DNA of 64,000 nt from contig JANQRB010000015.1 in assembly GCA_028284775.1 (NCBI GenBank), forward strand, positions 1 to 64,000. Reading direction: 5' to 3'. Origin of the DNA: Candidatus Kapaibacterium sp. (GTDB lineage: Bacteria; Bacteroidota; Ignavibacteria; Kapaibacteriales; UBA7675). Below the pieces are notes generated by a model, which was not told the DNA's origin, searched no databases, and saw only the letters and a program-made list of their open reading frames with translations. Both the position numbers and the translations under genes were made by a program. How positions within the stretch are numbered: the first letter of the stretch is position 1; the number at the start of each line of letters is the position of its first letter. Positions 1 through 8,946 of the stretch are shown in pieces.

Positions 1-465
1 ATCTGCGATGTGACATCTTTCGATCCCAAGCATTTGTTGTTGATGCGTCCGATGTGGTGCGCGCTACATCGTGACTACTACTTTTTCAGGATCGACTACC
101 TATCTAACTCCCGCGGTCAGTGCACTATTCAAACTGCAACATTACAAAAAACATACCGGCAGTTCAATAGTGCGTAAGCTGTTTGCAATCAATTCAATCT
201 TAACGGGCTGTTCAACAGACTTAACGGTCAGAATGGCGGTCTTTGAGGCAGGAAGTGAGTAGTATCCGTCCGGACTTGCGCCATTCTCTTTTTGCCATGC
301 CTACAAACCGGCTCGCCGCCGCAGCTCTCGGGATTTGTGATCCCGCGGGTGTTATGTTCCATTCCCGCCGGTGCAGTCGGGATGTCCTCATCCAGGGTAT
401 AAGGCTGAAGGCTGTACCTTCAGGACGCTAAGCTTCGCCAAACCGGCCTGTGACAATTCTGTCGT
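1..465. other. No gene recognised
   Basis: This stretch lies downstream of the minus-strand TPR-histidine kinase. Only short reading frames of about 60-110 codons are present, without a convincing ribosome binding site, domain or membrane signal. I see no RNA gene or terminator that I would defend. Confidence 0.5.
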
Positions 466-2451
466 TCAGTCACTATCGCTCGCTGCTTGTAACTCCACGA
501 TAAAACAAGCGCCTTTGCCGCTTTCGCTCTCGCACCAGACACGTCCTCCCATGGCTTCTACAAGGCGTTTCACTATCGAAAGACCGAGGCCGGTGGAGTC
601 CTCGCCGGCGGTGGGGCGGGCCGAAAGGCGGGCGAACTTTTGGAACAGACGCTGCATGTCTTCGGCGCTGATGCCGGGCCCCTGGTCACGTACCTGAAAG
701 CGCAGCAATGCGGGTTGTGCTTCGTTGGCTCCCGCAAGGACATATACTTCGCTGCCGGGCTCCGAATACTTTACTGCGTTGGAGACAAGATTGTCGATGA
801 TGCGAATCGTTGCATCGACGTCAGCGAGGCAGTGCAGCGTCGACGCTTCGGCCTGGTAGTGCAGTGTGATGTTTTTCTCGGCGGCATTGAAGCGCGCGAT
901 ATCGATGTAGGCCGCTAAGGTGGTGTTAAGATCGAAAGGGGCAAGGTTGAGGGAGAGCTGCCCTTGTTCGATGCGATTCAGCTCGAGCAGGTCGGAGACA
1001 ATGTTCAGCATACGGTCGGCGCTGAATTCGATGTCCCGACATTGTTCATCGAAATCTTCCGCGCTTAACATTTTATATTGTGTGCGGAGCAGCTTGGCCA
1101 GCGCTTTGATGGTCGCGATAGGATTTTTGAGATCGTGGGCGGCGATCCCCAGGAATTCGTTTTTTTCGGCCATGAGCTGTTCGAGCTCTTGATTGACGCG
1201 CTGCAGTTCCACGTTTTTCAGGCGGTGGATTTCTGTTTTCTTATGGGCCTGCTCTACTTCGTGGATTACCTGCAGCTTCGAGATTTTTTCCGCCGATTCT
1301 TCGTTAAAGAGCTTGTGCTGTACTTCCTGCAGTCGCCGCTGATACTCGAGCGCCTGGCGGTAATCGCCGGTCTCTTCGTGCAACTGCGCCAAGGCTCCAT
1401 AAATGTCGCGCAGACGGCCGCCCAGGCCGGTCGCAGTCGCGTGGTCGAGAGCGAGCATCAGATGCCGTTCGGCTTGCTCGGGATCGCCGCTATCGAGCAT
1501 CGTCTTTCCGAGCCCCATATGCGCGAGACACACGCTGTTGCGATCACCGATGGCATTCGCCTGCTCGAGGCAGTGCTCCAGTGCCGCCAGCGCTTCGGCC
1601 GTAGAGCCTTGATCCATCAGGCTGATAGCGCTGTTGTGAAGAATAAGGATCTTCCGACGTCTGTCGCCCGCTTCATCCGCAAACTGCAGCGCCTGCCGGA
1701 AATGCCGCATTGCCTCGGCGTGATTGTTGCGGCGCGCCTCGGCGATACCGAGATTGAACAGACACACCAATTCCCTGCTGCGGTCTTTCAACTGCCGAAA
1801 GAGCGCCAGAGACTCGGACAAATAGTCGATGGCTTTGCCATGGTCGTCCAGACTGCTGAAAATCGATGCAATGTTGTTGAGGCATTGGGCCTGAGCGCTC
1901 AGATTATCGCTTTGCCGGAGTAAATCAAGGCCGCGCCGGGCATACTCGAGCGCTTGCGGCAGCTCGCCCAAAACATTGTACACGGCGCCGATGCGGCTGA
2001 GGCAGACCGCGCTGTCCTTAGTGGCGCCCAGCTCTTCGAAGAGCGCCAGAGCCTTGCGATCGGACTCGAGAGACAGGCCGTAGTCGCCGCGTTTGTACTG
2101 CTCGTTTGCGATTAAGGTCAAAGCTTGTGCCGCCGGCAATAATCTGTCGGCCTTGCAGCAGTCGCCTACGAGCCCCTTGAGCAGGTCGATGCCTTCATCC
2201 GTCCGGCCGCTGGCAAAGAGGGCGCGTCCCTGCAGGAGGGTAGCCTTTGTCCGAATCTCATCGTCCCCGCTTCCATCCGCAAGCTCTGATGCCAGGCGAA
2301 GGGCGCAGGAGGCGTCGCGGTCGAGCAAGTCTTCCGCCTGCACGAGAAGCGCCGCAAGCTCGGTACGAGCCGAGGATGAGCGGACTGCCGATACAGTAGC
2401 TTCAGGATTCATGCGCATGCCTGACGTTCCTCCGGATTGTGCAAAGCTCAT
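466..2451 (-). CDS. Soluble TPR-repeat sensor histidine kinase
   Basis: 661-aa cytoplasmic histidine kinase predicted to autophosphorylate and pass phosphate to a response regulator. Residues about 30-385 are TPR-type helical pairs (recurrent A..Y...G....AL.....L). A coiled coil at about 385-430 carries the EIHRLKNVEL string also found in the kinase at 45555-47942. The HisKA phosphoacceptor is H439 in the AAHDLKNP motif. The ATPase domain has an N box (DNLVSNAVKYS, about 553-563), a G1 box (DQGPGIS, about 589) and a G2 box (TGLGLSIVK, about 620). There is no signal peptide or membrane segment, so the TPRs probably sense a cytoplasmic ligand or partner. No response-regulator gene is adjacent. 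ATG 2451 has a weak GGGAA upstream; M12 is an alternative start. Confidence 0.93.
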   Translation of the reverse strand: MSFAQSGGTSGMRMNPEATVSAVRSSSARTELAALLVQAEDLLDRDASCALRLASELADGSGDDEIRTKATLLQGRALFASGRTDEGIDLLKGLVGDCCKADRLLPAAQALTLIANEQYKRGDYGLSLESDRKALALFEELGATKDSAVCLSRIGAVYNVLGELPQALEYARRGLDLLRQSDNLSAQAQCLNNIASIFSSLDDHGKAIDYLSESLALFRQLKDRSRELVCLFNLGIAEARRNNHAEAMRHFRQALQFADEAGDRRRKILILHNSAISLMDQGSTAEALAALEHCLEQANAIGDRNSVCLAHMGLGKTMLDSGDPEQAERHLMLALDHATATGLGGRLRDIYGALAQLHEETGDYRQALEYQRRLQEVQHKLFNEESAEKISKLQVIHEVEQAHKKTEIHRLKNVELQRVNQELEQLMAEKNEFLGIAAHDLKNPIATIKALAKLLRTQYKMLSAEDFDEQCRDIEFSADRMLNIVSDLLELNRIEQGQLSLNLAPFDLNTTLAAYIDIARFNAAEKNITLHYQAEASTLHCLADVDATIRIIDNLVSNAVKYSEPGSEVYVLAGANEAQPALLRFQVRDQGPGISAEDMQRLFQKFARLSARPTAGEDSTGLGLSIVKRLVEAMGGRVWCESESGKGACFIVELQAASDSD

Positions 2452-3384
2452 TTTGTTCCCGGCCTAATCAATCTGATTCTTCGCCGGAGCGCAGTTGAGG
2501 AGGCTGTCGTTGGATCTTCCGCCTCGAAAATTCTCATATGCCGGCTTGCGCTGCTGGCGAGCTCTCCGGAAAGAGGGCTGCGCCGGTAAACAGAATGGGG
2601 ATTGGCGGAGCGTTATCACAGTTGTTATATCAGATCTCGGTGCCGCAGCGCCAATCGATTGCTATCACCGGCAATTGTATCTCCGGAAGACTCCGCCACG
2701 GCGATCCATCGGTCTGTCGACCGCGCCGGTAGCTTGGCGCTTATCTGATCGAAGGCAAACGTTCGGGTACCATCACAGTCCTGCGGCAATAACCGCCGTG
2801 ATCAGGTTCTCGCGACTATTGCATCTTCCGTCTGTCTTGCGCGGCACACTCCTTCCGCATCTGTTCGGCAATCCGCTGCAAGCGGTCTCCAATGGCCTGT
2901 TGATCGCTGTTGCCGCAGGCCATGGTCTTATCATTGCGCACATATTGTGTTGCCGGAATCTTGCTTATCCTGCCCGGCGGTTGCGGTAGATTCCGCCGGA
3001 TGCTCTCTATCAGACAGCAGGGGGCGGCCTCCCAATCGTCGACCTGGATACAATGAGGCAGGCAAAATACAACGGCTGACGACAAATCAAAGTCCGGCGG
3101 CTCTGATATGCGGTGCACAATCCAGAATGTCTTCAGCCTGCGGGACATCAGCGCGATTCCGGCCGGCGCAGTGCGTCAGGTCGTCCCGCTGCGTGCGCAG
3201 CTTCCGGAGCGCTGCCGACGGACAATGCATTTGCATCATAGCGGAACTCATGCAGCATGTATGAAAATTTTTCGATAAGTTCCGCTCGCTCAAATTTTTG
3301 ATTCCCGATTGAATAATTCCCGCGCGGGCCAGCGGGAGTGCCTGCCTACATAATTCTGTCATTTCAATCTACGAGGCGTTCGCG
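2452..3384. other. Long intergenic region, no convincing gene
   Basis: This 0.9-kb gap separates the divergently transcribed histidine kinase and caspase-like genes. Frames such as 2816-3148 (minus, 110 codons) and 2495-2989 (plus) have no recognisable domain or good start signal. It must hold the promoters of both flanking genes, but I cannot assign boxes with confidence. Confidence 0.4.
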
Positions 3385-5580
3385 ATGCAACCTTCGGTTT
3401 CTTCTTGTCACTTCCTGCGTGCATCAGTTTTGTTTCTGGCGATTCTCTGGCTGCCGGTTGAAAGTTCGGCGTTTTTCTGCAATCAGCCCAATGTCACGAT
3501 TCGCTGGGCTAAGTACTCGGAGTTTAAAATTGACGGCGACGACTTTTCGCGCGGCAATTTTACCGTTATCGACCCGGGCGACGAATCGATCATCTCTTTC
3601 GATAAACTGGAAATCAAAGATGCCCTTGAAGCCACTTTCGAGCTGACGGGCCTCAAACCCGGCAGCACGCAGATCCAGGTGGCCTGGGAGTTTACGGACA
3701 ACAGCGATAATGGTGTTTGTACTGCCGATGTAACGGTGGAGGACTTCCCGGTAGGCATCGACGCGGCGCGCAAACAATTTGAAGATTACATCGGCGGCCT
3801 GAAACTCGATCCCGAGCATTGCTGGGCATTTATGCCCTGGCGGCCTTACTGCGCCGGGACCCAGATTCAATCGGCCGATCCGGAAGAATTCGACCTTACC
3901 TTCGACCACGACTTCTGGTTTACGTATCTGGACGGCAGCCAGGACCTGCGCTACGCGCACTATGGCAAGTATCTGTTTATCGATGCCGCGACGGGCGAAC
4001 TGACCGATGTGGACGTTAACTGGTACCCTTTGATCAATGGCGAAGAATATCTTCAGGGAGCGGACGAGCGCTTTACGACGGAGGACCGAATATTCGGTTC
4101 TGTGCCCGAACCGACGCTGGTTACCGACATGGAAACGGTGAGCGAGGAAGTCAGCCCGACGCCGAAAACCGAAGTATGCGCCGTCCTGGTCAGCGGCACG
4201 GCCTCCAACCCGCGCCAGATAGAATCCTTCGAGACCGACGTGGATTTCATGCGCAAAAACCTGATGGGTGAGAAGCTCGGGCCGCAGCTCGCCGACGCCA
4301 ATGTCGAAGTAATGAACAATGCCTCGCATGAAGAGATTCGCGAAAAACTGCGTTCATTCCAGGGACAATACAGCAAGGTGTATTTTTTCTATTCCGGGCA
4401 TGGCACCGAACGTTATATGGTCACCAATGATACGGTCGGCAACCGTATGTGGTATGTGGATCTGGCCCGCTATCTCGACGAAACGGAAGCGAATGACGTC
4501 TGCGTGATTATCGATGCCTGCCACTCCGGCGGCGCTGTGGAAGTATTCAGGAATTCCGACGGACTCCGGGACCAGAGCGTGACGCTGGCGACCTCCTGCC
4601 GGACGGATACGACGTCCTGGACGCGCTACATTGTTACCGGCGGCGGCGACACTGTTCGGACCGGTGAATACACCTGGGCCTTCGTTAAATGTTTTGGCGA
4701 TCCCAATGCCGAGACCGACGGTGAGGAAGGCATCTCGATTCGCGAAGCGCACGAATGGGCCCGCGGTCAGAATCCGACCCTCGACGTCGGCGGCACCCTC
4801 AGAGGGCGCATGGATCCACAACTCTATATGCACCGCGCCGTTGTGCCTGTCGCTCGCGAGACAGTCGTGCCCGATGCCGGCCTGACTGTCGACCGCGGCG
4901 AGGATCCGGTTCTTCCGGAGGGAACGCAGCTCCGGGTTGATTTTGAATTCGATAGCGATGATACCACATTCAGCGACCCCGAGATCTATTATATTTCGCC
5001 GAAAGTTCATTGGCAGATCGAGCTGGTGCCGGATCCCGGCGACTATTCGATGGGATTGAAGTTCGACTATTCCTTCGCCGAAGAAGATTTCACCGGCCAG
5101 GGCGAGCCGGGCGTGGCATGGCGGCCATCTGCCGATCTGGAATGGGAAGTGTGGCGGCCTTCACTGCCTCTGCCGGACGAAAAGTTCGTCTGGGCTTTGG
5201 AAGTTGATAAAATCGGGCAATTCGCGATCGCCGAGGTAGAGCCTGCCGATGTTGTCGAATCCGTGGAGGAAGAAGCCGCCCGCCTTGGATTTACCATGTC
5301 CTCGCCGGCGCCCAACCCGGCAGTTAATCACAGCACGATCCGCTATGCCCTGGAGCAACCCGGCCTGATCAGAGTCACGATCGTCGACGGCCTGGGACGC
5401 AGCGTCCGCAGCTGGGCCTCCGCCTGGCGTGACGCCGCCGAGCATCAGTTGAGCTGGGACGGCAGAGATGACAATGGCCTGGCCTTGCCCGCCGGCGCAT
5501 ACCTCTGTCGGGTCGAGTTTGGGACGCCGGCTGGCGAGCAGGTAGCGCTGACGCGCGGGCTGAGTCTGGTAGGCGAGTAA
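3385..5580 (+). CDS. Secreted caspase-like (peptidase C14 family) protein with T9SS C-terminal domain
   Basis: 731-aa exported protein with a caspase-hemoglobinase fold domain. Residues 1-29 form a Sec signal peptide. A beta-rich N-terminal region (about 35-240) precedes the catalytic part. The catalytic His is in YSGHG (H339) and the Cys in DACHSGG (C379), the standard clan CD dyad. A beta-sandwich follows. The end (about 645-731) carries a PNP motif, a DGLGR segment and a D..G..L..G.Y turn as in FlgD-like/T9SS sorting modules. The mature protein should be at the cell surface or secreted. ATG 3385 is preceded by GAGG. The gene is monocistronic with a terminator at 5609-5634. The substrate is unknown; a surface protease or processing enzyme is plausible. 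Confidence 0.9.
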   Translation: MQPSVSSCHFLRASVLFLAILWLPVESSAFFCNQPNVTIRWAKYSEFKIDGDDFSRGNFTVIDPGDESIISFDKLEIKDALEATFELTGLKPGSTQIQVAWEFTDNSDNGVCTADVTVEDFPVGIDAARKQFEDYIGGLKLDPEHCWAFMPWRPYCAGTQIQSADPEEFDLTFDHDFWFTYLDGSQDLRYAHYGKYLFIDAATGELTDVDVNWYPLINGEEYLQGADERFTTEDRIFGSVPEPTLVTDMETVSEEVSPTPKTEVCAVLVSGTASNPRQIESFETDVDFMRKNLMGEKLGPQLADANVEVMNNASHEEIREKLRSFQGQYSKVYFFYSGHGTERYMVTNDTVGNRMWYVDLARYLDETEANDVCVIIDACHSGGAVEVFRNSDGLRDQSVTLATSCRTDTTSWTRYIVTGGGDTVRTGEYTWAFVKCFGDPNAETDGEEGISIREAHEWARGQNPTLDVGGTLRGRMDPQLYMHRAVVPVARETVVPDAGLTVDRGEDPVLPEGTQLRVDFEFDSDDTTFSDPEIYYISPKVHWQIELVPDPGDYSMGLKFDYSFAEEDFTGQGEPGVAWRPSADLEWEVWRPSLPLPDEKFVWALEVDKIGQFAIAEVEPADVVESVEEEAARLGFTMSSPAPNPAVNHSTIRYALEQPGLIRVTIVDGLGRSVRSWASAWRDAAEHQLSWDGRDDNGLALPAGAYLCRVEFGTPAGEQVALTRGLSLVGE

Positions 5581-5608
5581 GTAATAGAAAGCAACATCGG
5601 ATAATGAG

Positions 5609-5634
5609 ACGGGCTTCTCCTTTGAGAAGCCCGT
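5609..5634 (+). terminator. Rho-independent terminator after the caspase-like gene
   Basis: A perfect 11-bp stem (ACGGGCTTCTC / GAGAAGCCCGT) with a 4-nt loop starts 28 bases after the stop codon, followed by a weak T-rich tail (TGTGTT). Confidence 0.75.
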
Positions 5635-5955
5635 TGTGTTAAGTGGACTATTCGGCTTTGCATTCTGGCTATGTGACGATAGGGCAGCATGGACAAAACT
5701 CGTCAGCACAGTGGATTTGGCGATGCCGGACACCCTGATCGGACTGTCACCCGCTCATCCGACGGTTGTCGGCGTCACGATGATATCCACAATAATCGTG
5801 CTTATTGCAAGAATCAGCATAGAATCAAATATGTTAACTGATGAAAATTTTTCTTAGCTCGACAGGATATCCCGGATTGATATAACTCGTACTTACATTG
5901 TTGCAACGGAAGTTGCTGTTCTGCAGTTGATGGTACCAAAATTGTGAAAAGGGCA
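5635..5955. other. Intergenic, nothing recognised
   Basis: About 320 bases between the terminator and the GNAT gene. It becomes AT-rich from about 5790. No RNA gene or further coding sequence is apparent. Confidence 0.4.
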
Positions 5956-6546
5956 ATGATAGAAACGGAAAGAACCATCTTAAGACCTGTCGCCGGCAAA
6001 GACAAGCATGAGATTTTTAGTTATCGATCGGATTCGCTTGCAAATCAGTACCAGGCCTGGATACCGAAAACCCTGGATGAAGTGAGTGAATTTATCAGCA
6101 ATAATCCGAAAGAGATCAACCTGCCGGGAACCTGGTTTCAATTGGCTGTCGTCAAAAAAATTCAGGGTGTCGTAATTGGCGATATCGGTCTTCATTTTAT
6201 AGATAGCGAAAATCGACAATGTGAACTTGGTATCACAATCAGTAAACACTACCATGGTCAGGGAATTGCTCAGGAAACAATGCGTGCAATCATAGGCCAT
6301 CTATTTGGAGATCTCCAAAAACACCGGATTATTGCTTCCCTTGATCCTCGGAACAGCAAGTCTGTCAGACTATGCGAAGGGCTCGGATTCAGAAAAGAAG
6401 GACATTTCAAAGAGAGTCTCCTTATTGCCGGTCAATGGGTCGACGATGTTATCTATGCGATTCTAAGCAGGGAATGGAATGAAAAAGCTCGCAGCAGACA
6501 CGGGAAGGTAGTAACGCCATCGCGCGAGCAAATGCGAAAACTATGA
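5956..6546 (+). CDS. GNAT-family N-acetyltransferase (RimJ/RimL type)
   Basis: 196-aa acetyltransferase predicted to move an acetyl group from acetyl-CoA to an amine or protein N-terminus. It begins TERTILRPV, the typical first strand of RimJ/RimL-like GNATs. The CoA-binding motif region reads ELGITISKHYHGQGIA followed by T.RAI, and a later L.EGLGFRKEG segment is the classic motif-B end (N.SVRLCEGLGF.KEG). ATG 5956 is chosen because homology starts at once after it; GTG 5944 is an in-frame alternative. The gene is AT-richer than its neighbours, which may indicate recent acquisition. The substrate cannot be deduced. The C-terminal tail of about 25 residues is basic. Confidence 0.88.
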   Translation: MIETERTILRPVAGKDKHEIFSYRSDSLANQYQAWIPKTLDEVSEFISNNPKEINLPGTWFQLAVVKKIQGVVIGDIGLHFIDSENRQCELGITISKHYHGQGIAQETMRAIIGHLFGDLQKHRIIASLDPRNSKSVRLCEGLGFRKEGHFKESLLIAGQWVDDVIYAILSREWNEKARSRHGKVVTPSREQMRKL

Positions 6547-6859
6547 GTTTTAAACAGCAGTGCAGCTAATACGTGAAATACGCTCAGGCGACTGAAACTG
6601 TCACACGACTGAGGTATTGCCGTCTAAGGGATGCTCGTCGAAAGAAGGACGGACAAGCGAAGGCGGCTGATTAATGAACCCGCTATTGAAGCGCCGTTGC
6701 GGAATGCCGGGTACCTGACAGAAGTGTGCAGGCGCATTGTTGTTGAAAGTGCAGGCTTGAGCTTTGCAATATCGACCCGCTTCAGCCTTGATCAGCTCCG
6801 CAGGCGACAAGGGTAGAGACTTTGAATCCGATACATTATTAACACAGGTAATTCACATA
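6547..6859. other. Intergenic, nothing recognised
   Basis: 313 bases between the GNAT and glycosylase genes. Short frames on both strands have no domain. No terminator hairpin with a T-run was found. Confidence 0.4.
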
Positions 6860-7426
6860 ATGGAGACTCCACAATCATATTGCGACGCCGTCGGCCATCT
6901 GCCCGATGATAATGTCCACCGCGTATATCATGACAGCGCTTACGGATTTCCGATTGCCGACGACAATGAACTGTTCGGCCGCTTGATCCTGGAAATCAAT
7001 CAGGCCGGCCTGTCGTGGACGACCATATTAAACAAACAGCGCAACTTTCGGGAAGCCTATGCGCAGTTTGATATCGCGACTATCGCAGCATTCACGGCTG
7101 ACGACAGAGAACGCTTGTTGAACGACGCGGGCATCATCCGCAACCGGCTCAAGGTTAATGCGGCCATTCACAATGCGCAAGTTGTCATCGGCATTCAAAA
7201 AACCTACGGGTCGTTTAAGAACTGGCTCGACGATCAGGGAGTCCTGACAAGGAAGGAATGGGTGAAGCTGTTTAAGCAAACTTTCAAATTTACCGGCGGT
7301 GAAATCACCAATGAATTTCTGATGAGCAGCGGCTACCTGCCGGGAGCTCACGTGGAAAGCTGTCCTGTATACCAACTGGTTGTCGCGCAGCGGCCGGTCT
7401 GGCTGAAGTATGCCGGGCGGCAATGA
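6860..7426 (+). CDS. tag: DNA-3-methyladenine glycosylase I
   Basis: 188-aa base-excision repair enzyme that removes 3-methyladenine from alkylated DNA. The protein has the Tag family core: YHD..YGFP near the N-terminus, then LFGRLILEINQAGLSW, the Tag helix with the substrate-pocket Glu and Trp, then R..F..AFA-like spacing and ND.GIIRNRLKV.A, the helix-hairpin-helix segment. Length matches the family (about 180-190 aa). ATG 6860 (METPQSYCD) is preferred over the upstream in-frame ATG 6764, because the extra 32 residues have no family counterpart. The zinc-binding Cys/His set of E. coli Tag is not clearly conserved. This is probably a stand-alone gene. Confidence 0.87.
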   Translation: METPQSYCDAVGHLPDDNVHRVYHDSAYGFPIADDNELFGRLILEINQAGLSWTTILNKQRNFREAYAQFDIATIAAFTADDRERLLNDAGIIRNRLKVNAAIHNAQVVIGIQKTYGSFKNWLDDQGVLTRKEWVKLFKQTFKFTGGEITNEFLMSSGYLPGAHVESCPVYQLVVAQRPVWLKYAGRQ

Positions 7427-7531
7427 AATCTGTTCCGCTGAGTTGCGGCAAACAGGCGAACTCCGATCGGACTCGATATGATTGACTCGAAGTATGCGAC
7501 GCTTGCTGTTATTCTGTCTGCAGCGGCGGCA

Positions 7532-8779
7532 CTAGGGCGCAATCGTAATGTGCCGGACGTCTTGATGCTGCGCGCTTTGAATGCGCAGGAAATAGCTTCC
7601 GGCAGCCAGGGAAGTCACATCGAGCTGAATGGAAGCACTGCCTGCTTCAAGCCTTGACAGGATCCGGCTTATGCCGCGGGCGTCAAACATTGTCACTGTG
7701 GCGCCGGCAGCATAATGCATCGGTATGCTGAGCGTCAACAGCCTGCGGGCGGGATTGGGATAGACGCGAAGTTTTGAGACCCTTGCTTCACTTACACTCA
7801 CGCTGGCCTCCGGCGAGGGAATAAACCAACCGTCGCGAAACTGCGCCGGCAGGTCGATGGTCCCGGTCTGTGTCTCGTCATTGAGTATCTGGACTGTATT
7901 TGACTCTTCGTGCCAGCGGAAAAGGCTCGCGCTGCGCGAGTGGTAGGCAAAAGGATCAGCCTGGAGCTGCATATCGGGGATAACGGTGTCAGCGGCCGGG
8001 AGGTAGTGGGTCATGCCACCGCCGATATACAAACGATCTACGGCCGCCACCGGTCGCCGCAAGCCCGGAAAAAATTCGACAAGCTTTAGCGTTTCGACCA
8101 CCGGCTCGTTGTCGACAAGCCGCATGAGGAGGAAACGCGGCACGGCGGTGTAGAGCGGAAAATCGACATACAGCTCCCCCGCCAGCTCTACGATATAGGT
8201 GCCCGTGCCCGCGCTCTGAAAAAACTCGTTATCGATCCGATACAGCTTTTCTTCCAGCAGGGAGCGTGTGGGAAGGCCGATAACGCTGACGCCCTTCTCC
8301 GTGACGAGATAAACCCGATCGCCGCGAACCATGAAATGATGGGGCTGAAGATCCACGACGTCGGTATCGAGATTGAATAATGCCTGATGCTCGGCGTCGG
8401 TGGCAAAAGCGCGCACAAAAGGCGCTTCCTCGCAGGAGACCAGCAAAATGTTGTTCCAGAGACCGACATTGCGCGGCCGGGGCATTGCAATGACGGCACT
8501 GCGTTTGCCGCTCGGGATATCGTAGAGCAGCAGCCCTCCGACGTGGGTATAACTCTGTGACCCCGCGACGCAATACAGCGTCGTTTCATGAGCAAGCAGG
8601 TCGTCAATCTGAAGGGTGTCGATAGCCAGGAATGTCGTTTCCGGCAGCTCGACCTGACCGAAGGAGGGCGCTTTTTGCGTAAGCGGCGTCGACAGGCTCA
8701 GATAAAGCGTTCCGCGAGGCGTCTGCGCATAGCTGACCGTCAGAGTTAAAAGAAAGAGAAGGAATACAAAGCGTTGCAT
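7532..8779 (-). CDS. T9SS-exported hypothetical protein, propeller-like (paralogue of 8947-10170)
   Basis: 415-aa secreted protein of unknown function. ATG 8779 gives a clean signal peptide (hydrophobic LLFLLTLTVS ending at AQ); the frame is open 41 codons upstream but without a signal there. The body (about 20-320) is beta-rich with repeated short strands that could form a propeller. The C-terminal 85 residues hold a YPNPA start, a MFDARG segment and an SLAAGSYFLRI ending, a typical type A T9SS sorting domain. It shares the pattern RPVAA..R.Y.GG..TH and overall layout with the next gene, so the two are tandem duplicates. No catalytic motif is visible. Confidence 0.8.
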   Translation of the reverse strand: MQRFVFLLFLLTLTVSYAQTPRGTLYLSLSTPLTQKAPSFGQVELPETTFLAIDTLQIDDLLAHETTLYCVAGSQSYTHVGGLLLYDIPSGKRSAVIAMPRPRNVGLWNNILLVSCEEAPFVRAFATDAEHQALFNLDTDVVDLQPHHFMVRGDRVYLVTEKGVSVIGLPTRSLLEEKLYRIDNEFFQSAGTGTYIVELAGELYVDFPLYTAVPRFLLMRLVDNEPVVETLKLVEFFPGLRRPVAAVDRLYIGGGMTHYLPAADTVIPDMQLQADPFAYHSRSASLFRWHEESNTVQILNDETQTGTIDLPAQFRDGWFIPSPEASVSVSEARVSKLRVYPNPARRLLTLSIPMHYAAGATVTMFDARGISRILSRLEAGSASIQLDVTSLAAGSYFLRIQSAQHQDVRHITIAP

Positions 8780-8946
8780 ACGATAGCCGGTTGATTTTGA
8801 TAGACAATCGCCGAAGTTTGGGAATATAAAGTATGCCGCACTTTCATGCTGCGAAAATGCCGGTCGACGGTACAAAATTTGTGCGCAACAAGGATACAGC
8901 ACTCATGGGCAAGAGGCCAGTGTGCTTTGTTCGTTTGATCGTGCAA

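Noticed and set aside
1078-1923. 281-codon plus-strand frame opposite the first histidine kinase
   Set aside because: It is antisense to a clear TPR/HisKA coding region and has no domain of its own.
3424-4329. 301-codon minus-strand frame opposite the caspase-like gene
   Set aside because: Shadow of a high-GC coding strand; the plus strand has a signal peptide and catalytic motifs.
5944-5955. GTG 5944 as start of the GNAT gene
   Set aside because: The family starts right after ATG 5956, and GTG 5944 has no ribosome site.
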